NCBI RefSeq assembly: GCF_030247195.1
Contig: NC_080671.1
Coordinates: forward strand, 65,285,412-65,349,411
Direction: 5' to 3'
DNA: 64,000 nucleotides
Source of the DNA: Topomyia yanbarensis
Lineage: Eukaryota; Arthropoda; Insecta; Diptera; Culicidae
Part shown: in pieces, positions 48,641 to 60,479 of the stretch
How the letters are laid out: each line of letters starts with the position of its first letter
Position numbering within the stretch: the stretch's first letter is position 1
The notes under the pieces: generated by a model
What the model saw: the letters and a program-made list of their open reading frames with translations, nothing else
Database searches by the model: none
What the model was told of the DNA's origin: nothing
Translations under genes and position numbers: made by a program

Positions 48641-49544
48641 GGATTGGTAATATATATGACATAACAGGGGTGTCATTACCACACTTCGAAGATATTTCAA
48701 ATCTTGCAAAGCATAAATTGACATAATTTCAATGATTGTTCCTATATGAATGAAATGACAAATTCTCAGGTCAACGCGGCAATAACTTTGCAATTTATAG
48801 AACAATTTTATATTTTTAGTTATCATATATTAACTGTCATCTCTTCCAAACAACTTAACCCTCTACTGCCAACCCCGTGGTTTTGCAGTGTTAAGGAGAA
48901 TCATTGTAAAATGTCCAATACGCGATTTTATGTTGTTACCTCCACTAAAACACTTCAAAACACTCCCACATGTCATACATGTACATTGTCTGCTTGTTGA
49001 AATCATTATATGAAATTATTGACCTGTATTCAATGCGGAGAACTCGGTAATAAAATTGTTTTACTGAATATACTAACGAACGGGATCCCCAGGAAAATTT
49101 CGCTGAGTCCGGTGAATCGAACTTAATGCGTAAAATTTAGCCATTTGAAAGAGATACAAGCAGAATTTTAAGAATATGATCATCGCGGTTATGTCCCGGT
49201 CATTACTCGCCCCTAGTTTTTCGCTAAGCGTGTTCATTTCTGTACGCTAGGAAAAAGATTCCGATGGTTGTTTTGAGAGATTTTAAGATTGATATTTCAA
49301 AGCAAGAAAATGTGAAATTTGTTCTTTTCATGAATGAATATCTCAACGAGCTTAGAATCCAGTGCATCCCCTATCAACGCAGACGCCAACAACAAAGGCT
49401 ATTTTCAGAACCACCATAATTATTGTAAAGAATAACTTGAAACATTCCCATATATTTCATTGTGTATCATTCGATTTGAATTACAAGTCAAACGAGTAGT
49501 CACGACACTCCGGTTATGTCCTAGACATTACCCACCCATCTTTT
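48641..49544. other. Gene-free stretch
   Basis: The block cggttatgtcccggtcattactc (about 49,187) is repeated as cggttatgtcctagacattaccc (about 49,511), indicating an old dispersed or local repeat. No gene. Confidence 0.45.
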
Positions 49545-49856
49545 TCATCATCATGCAGTTTATATAGGAATTTACTGTGTGATCGCACTCTTCAACTCGT
49601 AACTCTGGAACCACAAGTCGGATACAAAAATCTATTTCAGCCGATGGGAACGACATAGTTTGAGGCTAAGTTTGTGCAGGTCTGGACGAACCCATCTCGG
49701 ATAAAAATGAGTGACATTTTTGACACATACAGGCTTCTTCCTATCTTGACGAGCTGATTCGAATGGTATAGAAGACTCCGCCTTCCAGGCCACGGTTAAA
49801 AGCTCGAAGTTCAGAGCGATTACAAAAGCTTCCTATACGAGGAAAAGAAAAATAAA
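49545..49856 (-). repeat. Diverged gcctttctc-family copy
   Basis: Blocks in order: gatcgcactcttcaactcgt, gtaactctggaacc, cccatctcggataaaa, cgagctgattcgaatggtat, ccttccaggcc and cctatacgaggaaaag. Same orientation as 24,836-25,312. The CA tract is lost. Confidence 0.65.
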
Positions 49857-52800
49857 ATGTTTTCTTCCAGTCGCCTGCAAACTTTAACAGAAGGAAGGGT
49901 AAGTAAATAGAATTGAAAAGACTATCAACATTTTGCGGCCGATCTGGTTAAACGTTTTATTTTTGTTAAATAGCATACCCCCATGCTTGTGCAGAATGAT
50001 CAAAAATGCAATATCCGACAATCCATTCAAAGGCTAACCCTTTCATGTTAAACGTTTTTCTAGTGCAACACGAAAAATTGTTTTTAGTAAAAACAGGTGC
50101 TTCCCTTGCAGTGCTTTTTACCTTCCAATGCTCAATACAAGCCGTCTAGAATATTTACATTTGGCCAATTGCGTGGAAATCGTAATCCAAGACAGTCTAG
50201 ATTAACAGGTTTAATCAGCTTTTATAATATTGTACAATAACGAAGATATATTAAAATTTCCTGTTCCGCCGTCAACGTAAACTGTTCCTGACAGCACTGT
50301 TCTATCGAAATCCAATCAGACTAATTGCAATAACTTTACTTCTAGAGCTAACATTTGTAACTGTTATTGCTCAAATGAAAGGTAGTAATTACTTTTATTA
50401 GCCTTACTTGCTTTTGTGAGCAAATATTTCCTAAACCAAAAAATTAGGAAAACTGTTCAAAAACAATGTTGTTTATAAACAACATGGCCATCAAGAGGTT
50501 AAGGTTCTGTTTGTGAATAGATGTAAACAGAAATGAATATTTGGCTTCTTTTCTCTGGAGTATAAATCCATATTTCAACTAATAAATCCATTAGCTTTAC
50601 TACTGGAATAAGATTAATAAACCAATTGATTAAAACAACCATCATGTTTTAATCAGTTGTTACTACTTATTTGATGAGCAGGGCTGGAGGGAATGCGTCT
50701 ACACTAACTTCTAGCATCATATTTCTAACTAGATGTTTTAGTTAATTCAGCCACTATTTTTTGACACAACAACCACAATGATAGATTAGAGGAATCAACA
50801 ATGCTTTATACTGTAATAGATTTCAACTATAAAATTTCAATAATACAACTTATACAACTCATTTTATATGGGATAGAGTACGTTTCCGTGTATATACATG
50901 AAAAGTATGTGTTTGTCAGCAATATTCTCCATTCCAAGGCAACAGTTATTTAACACGGAATCAATGGTTTTCGGTATCCAAATAATCGAATCGTCAACAA
51001 GCAGTCCAAACAATTGTTCCGAATCCACATAATCAATGAGTTGAACAAACTTCTAAGCGTATGTTAAACTCCGGATGCTAGATCAAGCAATTATTTTGAA
51101 ACTTATTCAACCGGCAATACTGTGAATCGAAGTCCAAATCCAGCGAGCCTGTGTGAACAGTACTTGCCTATGCAAACGCACGGTAGTTGATAATTCAATT
51201 TCTCCCGTCCCGTCCCGCATTTCAACGCCGCTTTCAAACATTGAAATTGTCGATTGATCGAAAAGTGATGGCAATATATGTAGGTATGAATGAGCATTCT
51301 GAATTAGATTAGAAACATCCCATGATTGCAGACCGTACCGCAGCATCCTGTCGTTTCGGGCGCGTCTGTGTGTGTGCGCGGTTCGGGCCGAGAGATTCGT
51401 TTTTCTCGGAACCTCACAGAAATTTCCGTGAGTAATTTCGTTATACTTTCGCCATCCAGCCATGCCATGTCGTTCTACGGTTGACTATATGTATAGCATC
51501 GAGTTGAATTTGAATTTCGTTATATTGCTTAAAACGATAGGAAAAAAAAGTTATAACGAGGTTAACTACACCGGGCGGCGCTGTTAGTGGGTAGATAGGA
51601 TAAGTTGAGTTCAGTTGAGTGTCAAAACTAACTTGGTTTAGCAGGGACATTTTTACCTTCGACGTGAAGTGGTAAAGTGAAAGTGGTGGCATTGTGTGTG
51701 TGCGGATTTGTTTACGGTGTTCCATCAATCTAGACTAAAACTAATAAAAGACTCGCATTGAATAGATTTTATTTTAACTTATACCGCTGAAAATACTCCA
51801 GATTCTTCGCTACGCTTCAAATGTTAAAGCATGTGAAAAATTCTAGACCAATGATTACCCGGAAAATAATGTGCTCAGTTCAAACTAGCAACTCTCTCGA
51901 ATTGTTTCACCGGCCACAACCACACTCAGTTAGATCAAACCATCAGGAACTAAACAGTCCAACTCCCGACTGAAATGATGAAGTGAAAACCACAAAACAA
52001 ATTAGCTGCCGATGCATCAAGCACCGCTTGGTGAGTCTCGCTTTGGTTAGAAATTTCCTGGAATTTCCTAACCGCAGTGTTCAACTACTCATTATTATTA
52101 TGCATCCTAGCATAGGGAACCTCAGCCAATCGCACTATAATTCCTGGTTAGGAATAATCAACAACCAATATTCTGGTTTCCGACCATTCGATTGCCCATC
52201 CAGAGTGGTCAAGTGCTGGATCGCGTGTAAAATATTGAATGAAGAAGTACGCCCCCAAATTATTCTTTGGACTATATTACGTGTGTATTATTAGCAATTT
52301 TTGTGAAAAATTGAACGTCACTCATGTGAAATGGCACATTGTGGACATGGCAGAATATTAACCTGAATAAATCACGGCGCAAGGAACTTTATGTCATTTT
52401 TCAATATAACAGACCACTTGTGTGCTACTACTTCTTCATTAACCGCACAGGATCAATTGGGACTGAGAAGTAATCATCGAAAGAAGTTATTGCAGGTAAA
52501 TGGCCAGGACCGTTAAGAGTCGCATCGGGTACGGGGCTTATAACACTGACAGGTCCTTCTACACAGATAAAAATATTATGTAATTTTCAATTTATTTTCA
52601 TGCACATATTTGGAGCATGAATGTAAATGTAAAATTAAGCTCCACCACAAATGTACACAACTTGTCGTGCTTTCTTCATGGAATTTTATTATAATTTTAC
52701 ACGTTGATTGGAAATTACAGTTTCATTAAACGGTATACCAATGCCTTTTAATGTAATTTTAATCTAATATTGCTGTAAAATAAATGACATGTAATATTAC

Positions 52801-53707
52801 ACGAACGAAAGTGTAGAATCATATGCTTTTAGCTGCTCCCATTGAGTACATTGAATTCAACTTAACTTTCAATCAAATTTTTGATTCAAGCTTTGTATGT
52901 TTACATTCGTATCTATTTACATGTCGTTTAAATTTCATTATTTTTTGGTGTGTAGATAAATACTAGTTTGAATCTGGATTAGGTGGATTATATATGCTTT
53001 ACTGTTTAAATCAAATTAGGTTTGGTCAGTTCGTCTTAAATCATCGATTGGCAAAGTAATAACAATAACCCGTATTGTGCTAGTATTTCGAAAAGCGAAT
53101 CCAAGGAAGAAAAGCCCAAGCAACCAATCTAATGCTTTTCGGTTTTAACTTAATTTATAAAGATTTTATTACAGTTACCACCATTTTTATCGGTTTTATA
53201 AAAGTAATAACATTGCCAGTTCTTGTTAACTTAAAGCTATCCTCAAACCTCCAATAAATTTTGTAATTGAGTACAATAAAAAAAATCTTTTTGGCCTCAT
53301 AATTTGCTTTATGGTAGCTTTAAAGTGCACAAGAAATTACATAGCTAACGCTACCATAAATCCCTGTGACCTAGCTTAATGTTGTTTTATAAACATTCTC
53401 AATCAAATAAGATAGTCTGTCATGAAATACAAAGTATGGGCAATTTTCTAAATGAGAGAATATAGAATAAGCACCTACTTTATACTGTTATCTAAATACT
53501 AGAAATAATTGTTGTACGTGGAGAAATTAATTGGAATACAAATTGTTATGAATTATTTATTTTAATTTATTTAGCCTTGCGTACTTTTTTGCTAAAACAG
53601 CATTGTAATAAAAGCGAAGGTATGCGATTCTCAATTTTATTGCTACATTCACGATAAAATTTGAACCGCATGTTCTTCATGACTGAGAAGGCTCGCAAAT
53701 TTAATAT
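49857..53707. other. Long gene-free stretch, partly single-copy
   Basis: No recognised gene. About 51,310-51,730 is GC-richer (cgcgtctgtgtgtgtgcgcg; cgggcggcgctgttag) and may be a promoter or untranslated exon region; overlapping minus-strand frames there (51,107-51,463; 51,441-51,728) have no known motifs. A possible MITE of about 400 bp at 52,559-52,956 has short CTACACA ends, but the inverted similarity is weak. Confidence 0.35.
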
Positions 53708-53914
53708 TAAGGTTGCACAGAGAATGCGCAAAATTCGCAAACGAAAAAAGCAGTTTTTTTCCACACCGTATGTCAGATCTTCATAAAAATCAATCAGCGT
53801 ATGTAGAATGTTGTTACAGTACTGCTGATTGATTTTTATGAAGATCTGACATACGGTGTGGAAAAAAACTGCTTTTTTCGTTTGCGAATTTTGCGCATTC
53901 TCTGTGCATCCTTA
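53708..53914. mobile_element. 207-bp near-perfect hairpin element
   Basis: The two 91-bp arms (53,708-53,798 and 53,824-53,914) differ at one position near the tip (ggttgcac against ggatgcac) and flank a 25-base loop. The ends read TAAGG...CCTTA; a TA target duplication is possible. The transcribed RNA would form an almost uninterrupted 91-bp duplex. Probably a young foldback MITE. Confidence 0.85.
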
Positions 53915-54092
53915 AATTTCACTAACCTGATTATTAAAATTACACGCACACTCAGATGAAAAGAAATTCACGAATAGATCCGATACAAAGGCGATGTTTA
54001 TATTATTGCAAGTGGTGCTGGTATCCGAAAAATCCGCACGCGGCTCAAGGGGTTCTTCTACATTACTACAAATTATGAAGGTTGATTCTAAG
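53915..54092. other. Nothing recognised
   Basis: Short AT-rich spacer. Confidence 0.5.
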
Positions 54093-54711
54093 CTAAGATT
54101 TTAGAATAACACCTAGTCTGAGATAGTGGGGTATGAAATTTTTTGTATCACAAATAGAGAAAGGATAGCCGAGGGACATATATGAGAAATTGTGCCTTGC
54201 CAGGATATTCCGAACTGCTACATTGGAAGGGCTCAGTTGGACCCGAAGAGAATCATTTATTTGAAACCTGGCATCACAATACTCAGCATATATCCAGACA
54301 ACGTGTTCGATGATGTGACCATCATTACAAACGCAGCGACTCTCCACAGGTCCATTACGATAGAGATGTGTATGTAGTGGTTGGACATGAGCTGGGGCAT
54401 TACAAGAATGAAATCTCGACCCACATCTAACTCACTGAACCGAAATCAAAATCAAAACCAGACAAATAGAATGTAAACATCGTTCAATGTCTATTGCTCC
54501 ACGCGGTTTGCCAGTTTTTGAGTCTAGTCTGACGAGAAATACAAAATAATGATAAAGATTTTGCATCATCTATCGTTTTGCCCGATTTGATATATGGTGT
54601 TTTAAGAAAAAAAAAAAAAAAGCATTTAAAGCTTTCAGCGGCAAGTGTCACCACCGAAAACTGTAATACACACCTGCTTCGAGTTTGTTTCTGACCACGA
54701 GACCTTTTCAC
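54093..54711 (-). mobile_element. I-clade LINE 3' fragment (RNase H end and C-terminal Cys/His motif)
   Basis: On the minus strand, 54,484-54,711 has ISRQTRLKNWQTAWSN, corresponding to the end of the RNase H region. About 54,350-54,440 reads DVGRDFILVMPQLMSNHY. 54,093-54,347 reads ESRCVCNDGHIIEHVVWIYA, the CxC...H zinc-like motif typical of I-clade C-termini. It resembles 44,222-44,470 but is better preserved at this motif. It is 5' truncated and frame-broken. Confidence 0.8.
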
Positions 54712-55263
54712 TTATTTTGCAGAGTAGCATCACCAGGACTAACATCGAACATCGCAAAAACGATACACAACTAAAGGGTGTTACGATCAAAAATTGGTTA
54801 ACATCAACTTGAGGCATTTTTTTAATGGCGCATTAAAATTTTTTTTCATCGCGCATTAAAAAAGGCATTTTTTTCATCGCGCATTAAAACTTCTTCTAAA
54901 GATGTATGTGTGTAACATCATGTCTCCTGTTTGATTTTAATATTTGCTCTTCACTTGTGAAAATGGCATCGAAGCAAGAGGAGCAACGGAGTAAAATTGT
55001 CTGGAAAATCCGAATTACTCGCACGCCAAGTTGGCGAAATTGTTGAATGTGGCCAGATCAATTTGTCGACAGCCAGGAAGACTGAATTTCCCCCCGATCG
55101 AAAACCGGAGACGGCAAAAACTACGAAAAGAGTGGCCAGCTGTTTCAAGCGGAACCATAGTCTCTCCGTCCGAAATGTCAGAAGCAAGTTGGGAGTGTCG
55201 CTACAACCGTGCATCGTGCTGAAAAGCGAGCCGGACTGTCGACCTATAAGAAGGTGGTGACTC

Positions 55264-55508
55264 TAGGGGCAGATCACTTGTGATGCATTTTTAAAAATGC
55301 GTTGCGTGCGATGTATTTTGCGTTGCGTGTAAGACGTCAACCCTTCAAAAAACTAGCCCTACATTCAACAAAACGTAAAGTGAATCAGCGTAGGACATTT
55401 GTTGAACAAATTTTTCCGCGAGGAAGTTGATAAAAAAAATGGAAATTAAATGAATTTTTAATAATGTGATGCAAATTTATTTTATATTCCTAGAGTGATC
55501 TGCCCCCA
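55264..55508. mobile_element. 245-bp MITE with GGGGCAGATCAC termini
   Basis: The ends TAGGGGCAGATCACT and, inverted, TGGGGGCAGATCACT match in 14 of 15 bases. It is flanked by GTGGTGACTC at 55,254-55,263 and 55,509-55,518, a 10-bp target duplication. Non-coding. Inserted in the first third of the ITmD37E transposase. Confidence 0.9.
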
Positions 55509-55885
55509 GTGGTGACTCTAAATCCAATAAGCAAAACAAGTCTGCCGGAATATGATCGTGGAAACTGTATATGAAGATGCTGACAAAATTTGATTGCGTG
55601 ATACATGATGACGAAACCTACGTCAAGGCAGAATTTGAACAGGAAAATTACACGTCATCTGGAAGAGGAAAAGCCGGTTATCTGTTCCAGTGGATTCAAA
55701 AGCAACATTTACATCGCAACCGGAACAATCAACCAGAAACTTTATGTACAGAACTTCCTGGAAAAACGTATGTTTCCTTTCCTCAAGCAACACAATTGTT
55801 CCGTTCTATTTTGGCCTGACTCGATATCTTACTATTGCGGAAAAATGGCTATGGAGTGGTATACTGCGAACAACACCCAGATGGT

Positions 55886-57114
55886 CAGTCTACTTTCTAC
55901 TTCTGCCGCAGTCAGACGTACAATCGAGCCAAGTGAACAACAGGCTTCTCGATCTAGTGTGCATTGTCTCGAGAACAAAGGAAACATCGGATTATTTTTG
56001 TCATCATGAGTAAAATTAACGAAAAAGTTCTACTCCGACCCAACGCTGCGGTCGTTGACTTTAAATTTTGTTTAAAATGACCGAGTTTTAGTGAAGTGGA
56101 ATACCTTCTGAAGGTGAAAATGCAACTTAGGCTTGCGAAAGTTTTGTACCTTCAGTATCATCATCTTCGCAATGTAGTGTTAATATCATTCAACACGTTA
56201 GCACAAGCCGAGCGTTTTGTTTTGAAGAACAACTTAAAACACGCGGTTGAAAGTGACAACGTTGGAATTAAGATTCCCCTATATATTGTGAATGATTATA
56301 CAATAGATGTAAGGTTATATGACCTATCACCTCGTACCCCTCCTGAGCAAATTGCAAAATGCATGTCGCAATACGGAGAAGTAGAATCCGTTACAGTAGA
56401 TACTTGGAGAAACTTCTTCCCGGGTACTCCTAACGGCGTTTTTGTAGTGAGGATGCGGGTTGAAAGGCCTATACCCTCCTACTTGACAATAAAACTCAAA
56501 CTACAATTATGCAACCTACGCTATGCACCCAAGAGGGGCAAACTCCTACGTGCAAGTATTGTAATCAGACAGCTCATCATGGACAACCTTGCCTGGAAGA
56601 TGCAGAGGAAAATGCATCTCAACCGATTGCCAACTCATCTACGGCAAACCAACCTAAAACTGAGTTTTCAATACCAATACCTGAATCACAAACGGTGGCC
56701 AAATTTGTGGCAGCTATTCAGACCATAATGACATCCTCAAAAGAATCATCCAGAACCCCAAAAGCAACTGTAAGCAACATTGGCAACGAATGTAGTAACA
56801 ATGACGACGGATTTACACTGATCAACAATAAGTGCAAGAAGCAGGGGAGAACATCTGATCCCGGACACCAAGCCAGCTTCGACCGGGACGTGAAAAACAA
56901 GAGAGAATTAAATGACCCCCCTGACGCTGTTTGCCAACAGACCTCGCGAAAGAAGGTCTCCGCTCGCAATAAAAAGTTGCGTGCACGAGATCCAATATTA
57001 CTACAATAATTCTTGTTTGTATTTTAATTTTTACATGTATTGTAAACATATAAAAGATCCATGGCTCCGTTAAACTACCGCTATGAGCCGTGTCAAATAA
57101 ACGAATTTAAAAAA
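55886..57114 (+). mobile_element. ORF1-only LINE derivative with 14-bp target duplication
   Basis: Flanked by AACACCCAGATGGT at 55,872-55,885 and 57,115-57,128. Starts CAGTCTACTTTCTACTTCTG, carries one ORF1-type gene, then goes directly to a 3' UTR (ccgctatgagccgtgtcaaa) and a short A-rich tail. There is no endonuclease or reverse transcriptase. Because the duplications bracket the whole unit, the ORF2 loss happened before insertion or during reverse transcription, so it is a self-contained non-autonomous retroposon like mammalian half-LINEs. Confidence 0.85.
56008..57009 (+). pseudogene. LINE ORF1 (nucleic-acid-binding Gag-like), frame-broken
   Basis: An initial frame MSKINEKVLLRPN from 56,008 meets a stop. 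The main frame 56,096-56,728 carries an RRM-like region (LRNVVLISFNTLAQAERFV; DVRLYDLSPRTPPEQIAK; GVFVVRMRVE). Near 56,500 the frame shifts to 56,509-57,009, where CKYCNQTAHHGQPC is a C-X2-C-X4-H-X4-C zinc knuckle, followed by a Ser/Asn- and Lys-rich tail. ORF1 proteins coat LINE RNA. I infer membership of a mosquito I/Jockey-like group from this domain order. Confidence 0.8.
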
Positions 57115-57339
57115 AACACCCAGATGGTGCCCAAGAACAAGGACCCTCACAACACGCCAAACCCAATTGAAAAACATTGAGTAATCATCAAGCGGAACCT
57201 CAAGAAGAAGACGCGAAAAACAATTGTCAGCTACATGCAGTTCAAGGCAATCTGGTGCTCAACGACGAGAAAAGTGGCTAAGGAGGCTGTTCGAAACTTG
57301 ACGGAGGAGTCAAACAAAAGCCTGGCAATTCGCAAAACC

Positions 57340-57553
57340 AGGAGCGAAACCAGAAAAAAATCGAGAAATTCGAAATTTCGATTTTAAAATGAACATTGTA
57401 CAATACGTAAAAACTTCATTTAATGAAATCAGTATTGGGATTTTTAATTTGAAACTAATATAAAATGCAAACTAATTTTAAATTACTGAACAAGTTGAAA
57501 ATTTTCGGGAGAGGTGCAGACCCTCAGGACTATCCCCCTGGATCGGATACTAG
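57340..57553 (-). mobile_element. ggcggatccag-family copy, reverse orientation
   Basis: aggagcgaaaccagaaaaaa at the left and ccccctggatcgga at the right; interior ttcgaaatttcgattttaaa and gttgaaaattttcggg. Its left end truncates the ITmD37E right part. Confidence 0.7.
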
Positions 57554-57803
57554 CTACAACGGAAGCTTGATTCAATATTTCTTACTTTTACTATATGAAT
57601 TCAACTTGCAAAAGAAACATGATATGATTTTTAAATTGAGGTAAAAATATCGACGCATAAAACTAATTCCATAGGTTGACTAAGAATCTATTTCGTTGAT
57701 AAAAAATATTCGTAATATTTACGAAAATCGTTCGTGAAATTTGCGAAAAACATTCGTAAAAATTAAAATCGTAAAAATCATCCTCCTTAAAATTAACGAA
57801 AAA
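57554..57803. other. Spacer with attcgtaaa-type short repeats
   Basis: The words attcgtaa/tcgtaaaa recur at 57,707-57,775. Nothing else. Confidence 0.5.
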
Positions 57804-58062
57804 CCAGGGGCGGATCCAGAAAAAAGCACAAAAAAATTCGGGGGAGATTCAAAATTTCGATTTGTATACAAATAAATATTGTAAAATACGTATTACGTGA
57901 AAACTTCATTTAACGAAAATCAATATTGGTGGTCATATTTGGTTTGAAAAGATTTCGAGTTTGAAACTAACTTAAATTTCAAGCTAATTACAAATTTCTC
58001 AACAAGTAGAAAAATTTTGGGAAGGATCCGTACCCCCAGGACCCTGGATTGCGGACTGACTG
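57804..58062 (-). mobile_element. ggcggatccag-family copy, reverse orientation
   Basis: caggggcggatccagaaaaa at the left, cgtacccccaggaccctgg at the right, with the same interior order as 57,340-57,553 (tcaaaatttcgatttg, then aaaacttcatttaacg). About 260 bp. Confidence 0.75.
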
Positions 58063-58952
58063 ACGAAAATTATCCGTAATATATTTACGAAAATTTAATC
58101 TCAAGTATTTTTTTCTTTTTTAACACTCGGAATACCAAGGGGGTAAAAAAATGGGAACGCTTACTTTGACCGGTCATATCTCAGCTGTTATATAATCGAT
58201 TTTGAATCTGTCTTCACCAATAGAAAGATATGTCTTTTGTAAAATCAAATGTCAAATTAAAAAATAGAAGAATAGAGTTGTCTACCGTAAGTTACAGTAA
58301 AAAGAGTATAACAAAGTCAGTGAGAAAAAAATGGGAACGCTTCTTTGACTTGCCATATCTTAGCTGTTTGCTCACCAATTTTAATTTTTTCTTCACCATT
58401 GGATAGGTAAATCTTTTATAAAAACAGTGAACAAAGAATGATGGAAATCAAATTTGTGTATCTGAAGTAATTGTAAAAACAGTAATTGAAAGTCAGTACA
58501 GACGAAATGAGTTTTTCTGTTCAAACAATCGTATCACGACCGTTTGTCAACCAATTTCAATTTTCCTTACACCAATGCAATCCTTAGAGCTTCTAGACTT
58601 GTAATATATGCAATAAATAGTAGATTTTCAAAAATTACTATAAGTTTTCGAGTTTTTAGGAGATAGGATTTTTACAATGTACGTAGCATACGGTTGATTG
58701 AAATTCTTTGCGACTTGTTAGTTTTACGGTTTGAAAATTACCTGTTTACTCAATAGTTCTACATATTATACATGGATCTTATTATATCAAAATGTTTGCA
58801 CGGACGTGGAGAAACACATTATTGTATGTAAGTTACTAAATAATAGAGTGTGTTAGGACGATTCAGTAAATACGAAGAAGCTCAGAATTTTAAAATATTC
58901 GTCATATAACTTTAAATTTGAAGCGATGACCTATACATTTTAATACACCAGT

Positions 58953-59660
58953 CGATTGTAATTGATGGCGGCTACAATTTCTGAGAAAAAACATTTTTAT
59001 ATTTTCTCAAAAAATAGCCAAAAGTACGTAGAAGTACAGAAATTTCATTTAGTTGGCAAAAAACATCGAATTAAAAGCGATGGCCTATACCTTTTTATAT
59101 ACCAATCGATTATAATTGATTTTGGTTACAATTTCTGGAAGAACAAATTTTATATTTTCTCAAAGAATAGACAAAAGTACGTAGAACCACAGTAATTTCA
59201 TTTAGTTGACAAATAGCTTCAAGTATTCAAAGCTATCACCTATTCCATTTATACACCAATCGATTGTAATTGATTTTGGCTACAATTTCTTAAAGAACAA
59301 ATTTTTAAAATTTTTATATATTCTCCAAAAATAGCCAAAAATACGTACAAGTACAGAAATTTCATTTAGTGGGCAAATAACGACGAATTCTAAGGGATGA
59401 TTTATACTTTTTTATACACCAATCGATTGTAATTGATGGCGGCTACAATTTTTGAAAGAACACATTTTTATATTTTCTCAAAAAATAGACAAAATACGTA
59501 GAAGTACGGAAATTTGATGTAGTTGGCAAATAAGGTCAAATTCAAAGTGATGGCCTACACTTTTATATATATATACCAATCGATTGTAATTGATTTCGGA
59601 TACAATTGTTGCAAGATAAACTTTTCATATTTTCCCAAAAAACGACAAAAATACGTAGAA
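58953..59660 (+). repeat. Tandem array, five units of about 155 bp
   Basis: The unit word cgattgtaattga (cgattataattga in one unit) starts at 58,953, 59,107, 59,261, 59,424 and 59,581. Each unit continues with ctacaatttct, a ttttatattttctcaaaaaatag block, acgtagaagtacagaaattt and catttagttggcaaa. Two inverted units (59,695-59,900) follow in the other arm. Non-coding. Confidence 0.9.
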
Positions 59661-60479
59661 GTACAGAATAATAAAATATAAATATAAATATAAAAATCGT
59701 TCTTCCAGAAATTGTAACCAAAATCAATTATAATCGATTGGTAAATAAAAGGTATAGGCCATCACTTTGAACTCGACGTTGTTTGCCAACTAAATGGAAT
59801 TTCTGTACTTCTACGTACTTTTGGCTATTTTTTGAGAAAATATAAAAATGTGTTTTTCAGAAATTGTAGCCGCCATCAATTACAATCGACTGGTGTATTA
59901 AAATGTATAGGTCATCGCTTCAAATTTAAAGTTATATGACGAATATTTTAAAATTCTGAACTTCTTCGTATTTGCTGAATCGTCCTAACACACTCTATTA
60001 TTTAGTAACTTACATACAATAATGTGCTTCTCCACGTTCGTGCAATCATTTTGATATAATAATATCCATGTATAATATGTAGAACTATTGAGTAAACAGG
60101 TAATTTTCAAACAGTAAATCTAACAAGTCGCAAAGAATTTCAATCAACCGTATGCTACGTACATTGTAAAAATCCTATCTCCTAAAAACTCGAAAAAGTA
60201 TAGTAATTTTTGAAAATCTACTATTTATTGCATATATTACAAGTCTCGAAGCTCTAAGCAACGACACGACTAGACACATAATGAAATATAAAGAAGAAAA
60301 AATGTCCGAGTGATTTACCGCCAGTTACCCGTACATTGACTCACCCCTCGATAATAATGAAAAATTAATTTCTCGAGCAACACTGCTTTGTTTTTGCGTA
60401 TCCTCCTGGCAATCAGTTCACCGCAAACATAAACAAAGCTTCCAACTAATGAAAAAACGGTGAAACTTGCGAAACTAGA

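Larger units (their letters stand above)
54774..57338 (+). mobile_element. ITmD37E transposon with two nested insertions
   Basis: The left end is at about 54,774 (aaagggtgttacgatcaaaa); the right end is lost where a ggcggatccag repeat begins at about 57,340. Removing the MITE at 55,264-55,508 and the LINE derivative at 55,886-57,114, each with one copy of its duplication, restores continuity of the transposase text. The noncoding left part has three gcgcattaaaa repeats (54,829-54,888). Order of events: transposon, then MITE and LINE derivative independently. Confidence 0.8.
54963..57338 (+). pseudogene. ITmD37E transposase, interrupted and frame-broken
   Basis: Starts MASKQEEQRSK at 54,963. 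Three segments remain: 54,963-55,263, 55,519-55,885 and 57,129-57,338. The first catalytic Asp is in HDDETYVKAEF (about 55,600-55,635). The second and third region reads FWPDSISYYCGKMAMEWYT up to 55,871, then continues across the LINE derivative into PKNKDPHN and PIEKHW, where the Glu is the expected E of DD37E. Stops and frameshifts occur outside the insertions too, so it was already dead or decayed afterwards. Function when intact: cut-and-paste transposition. Confidence 0.8.

Noticed and set aside
51107..51728. Two overlapping minus-strand frames in a GC-richer region
   Set aside because: No recognisable domain or splice structure; described only as a possible promoter or untranslated region.
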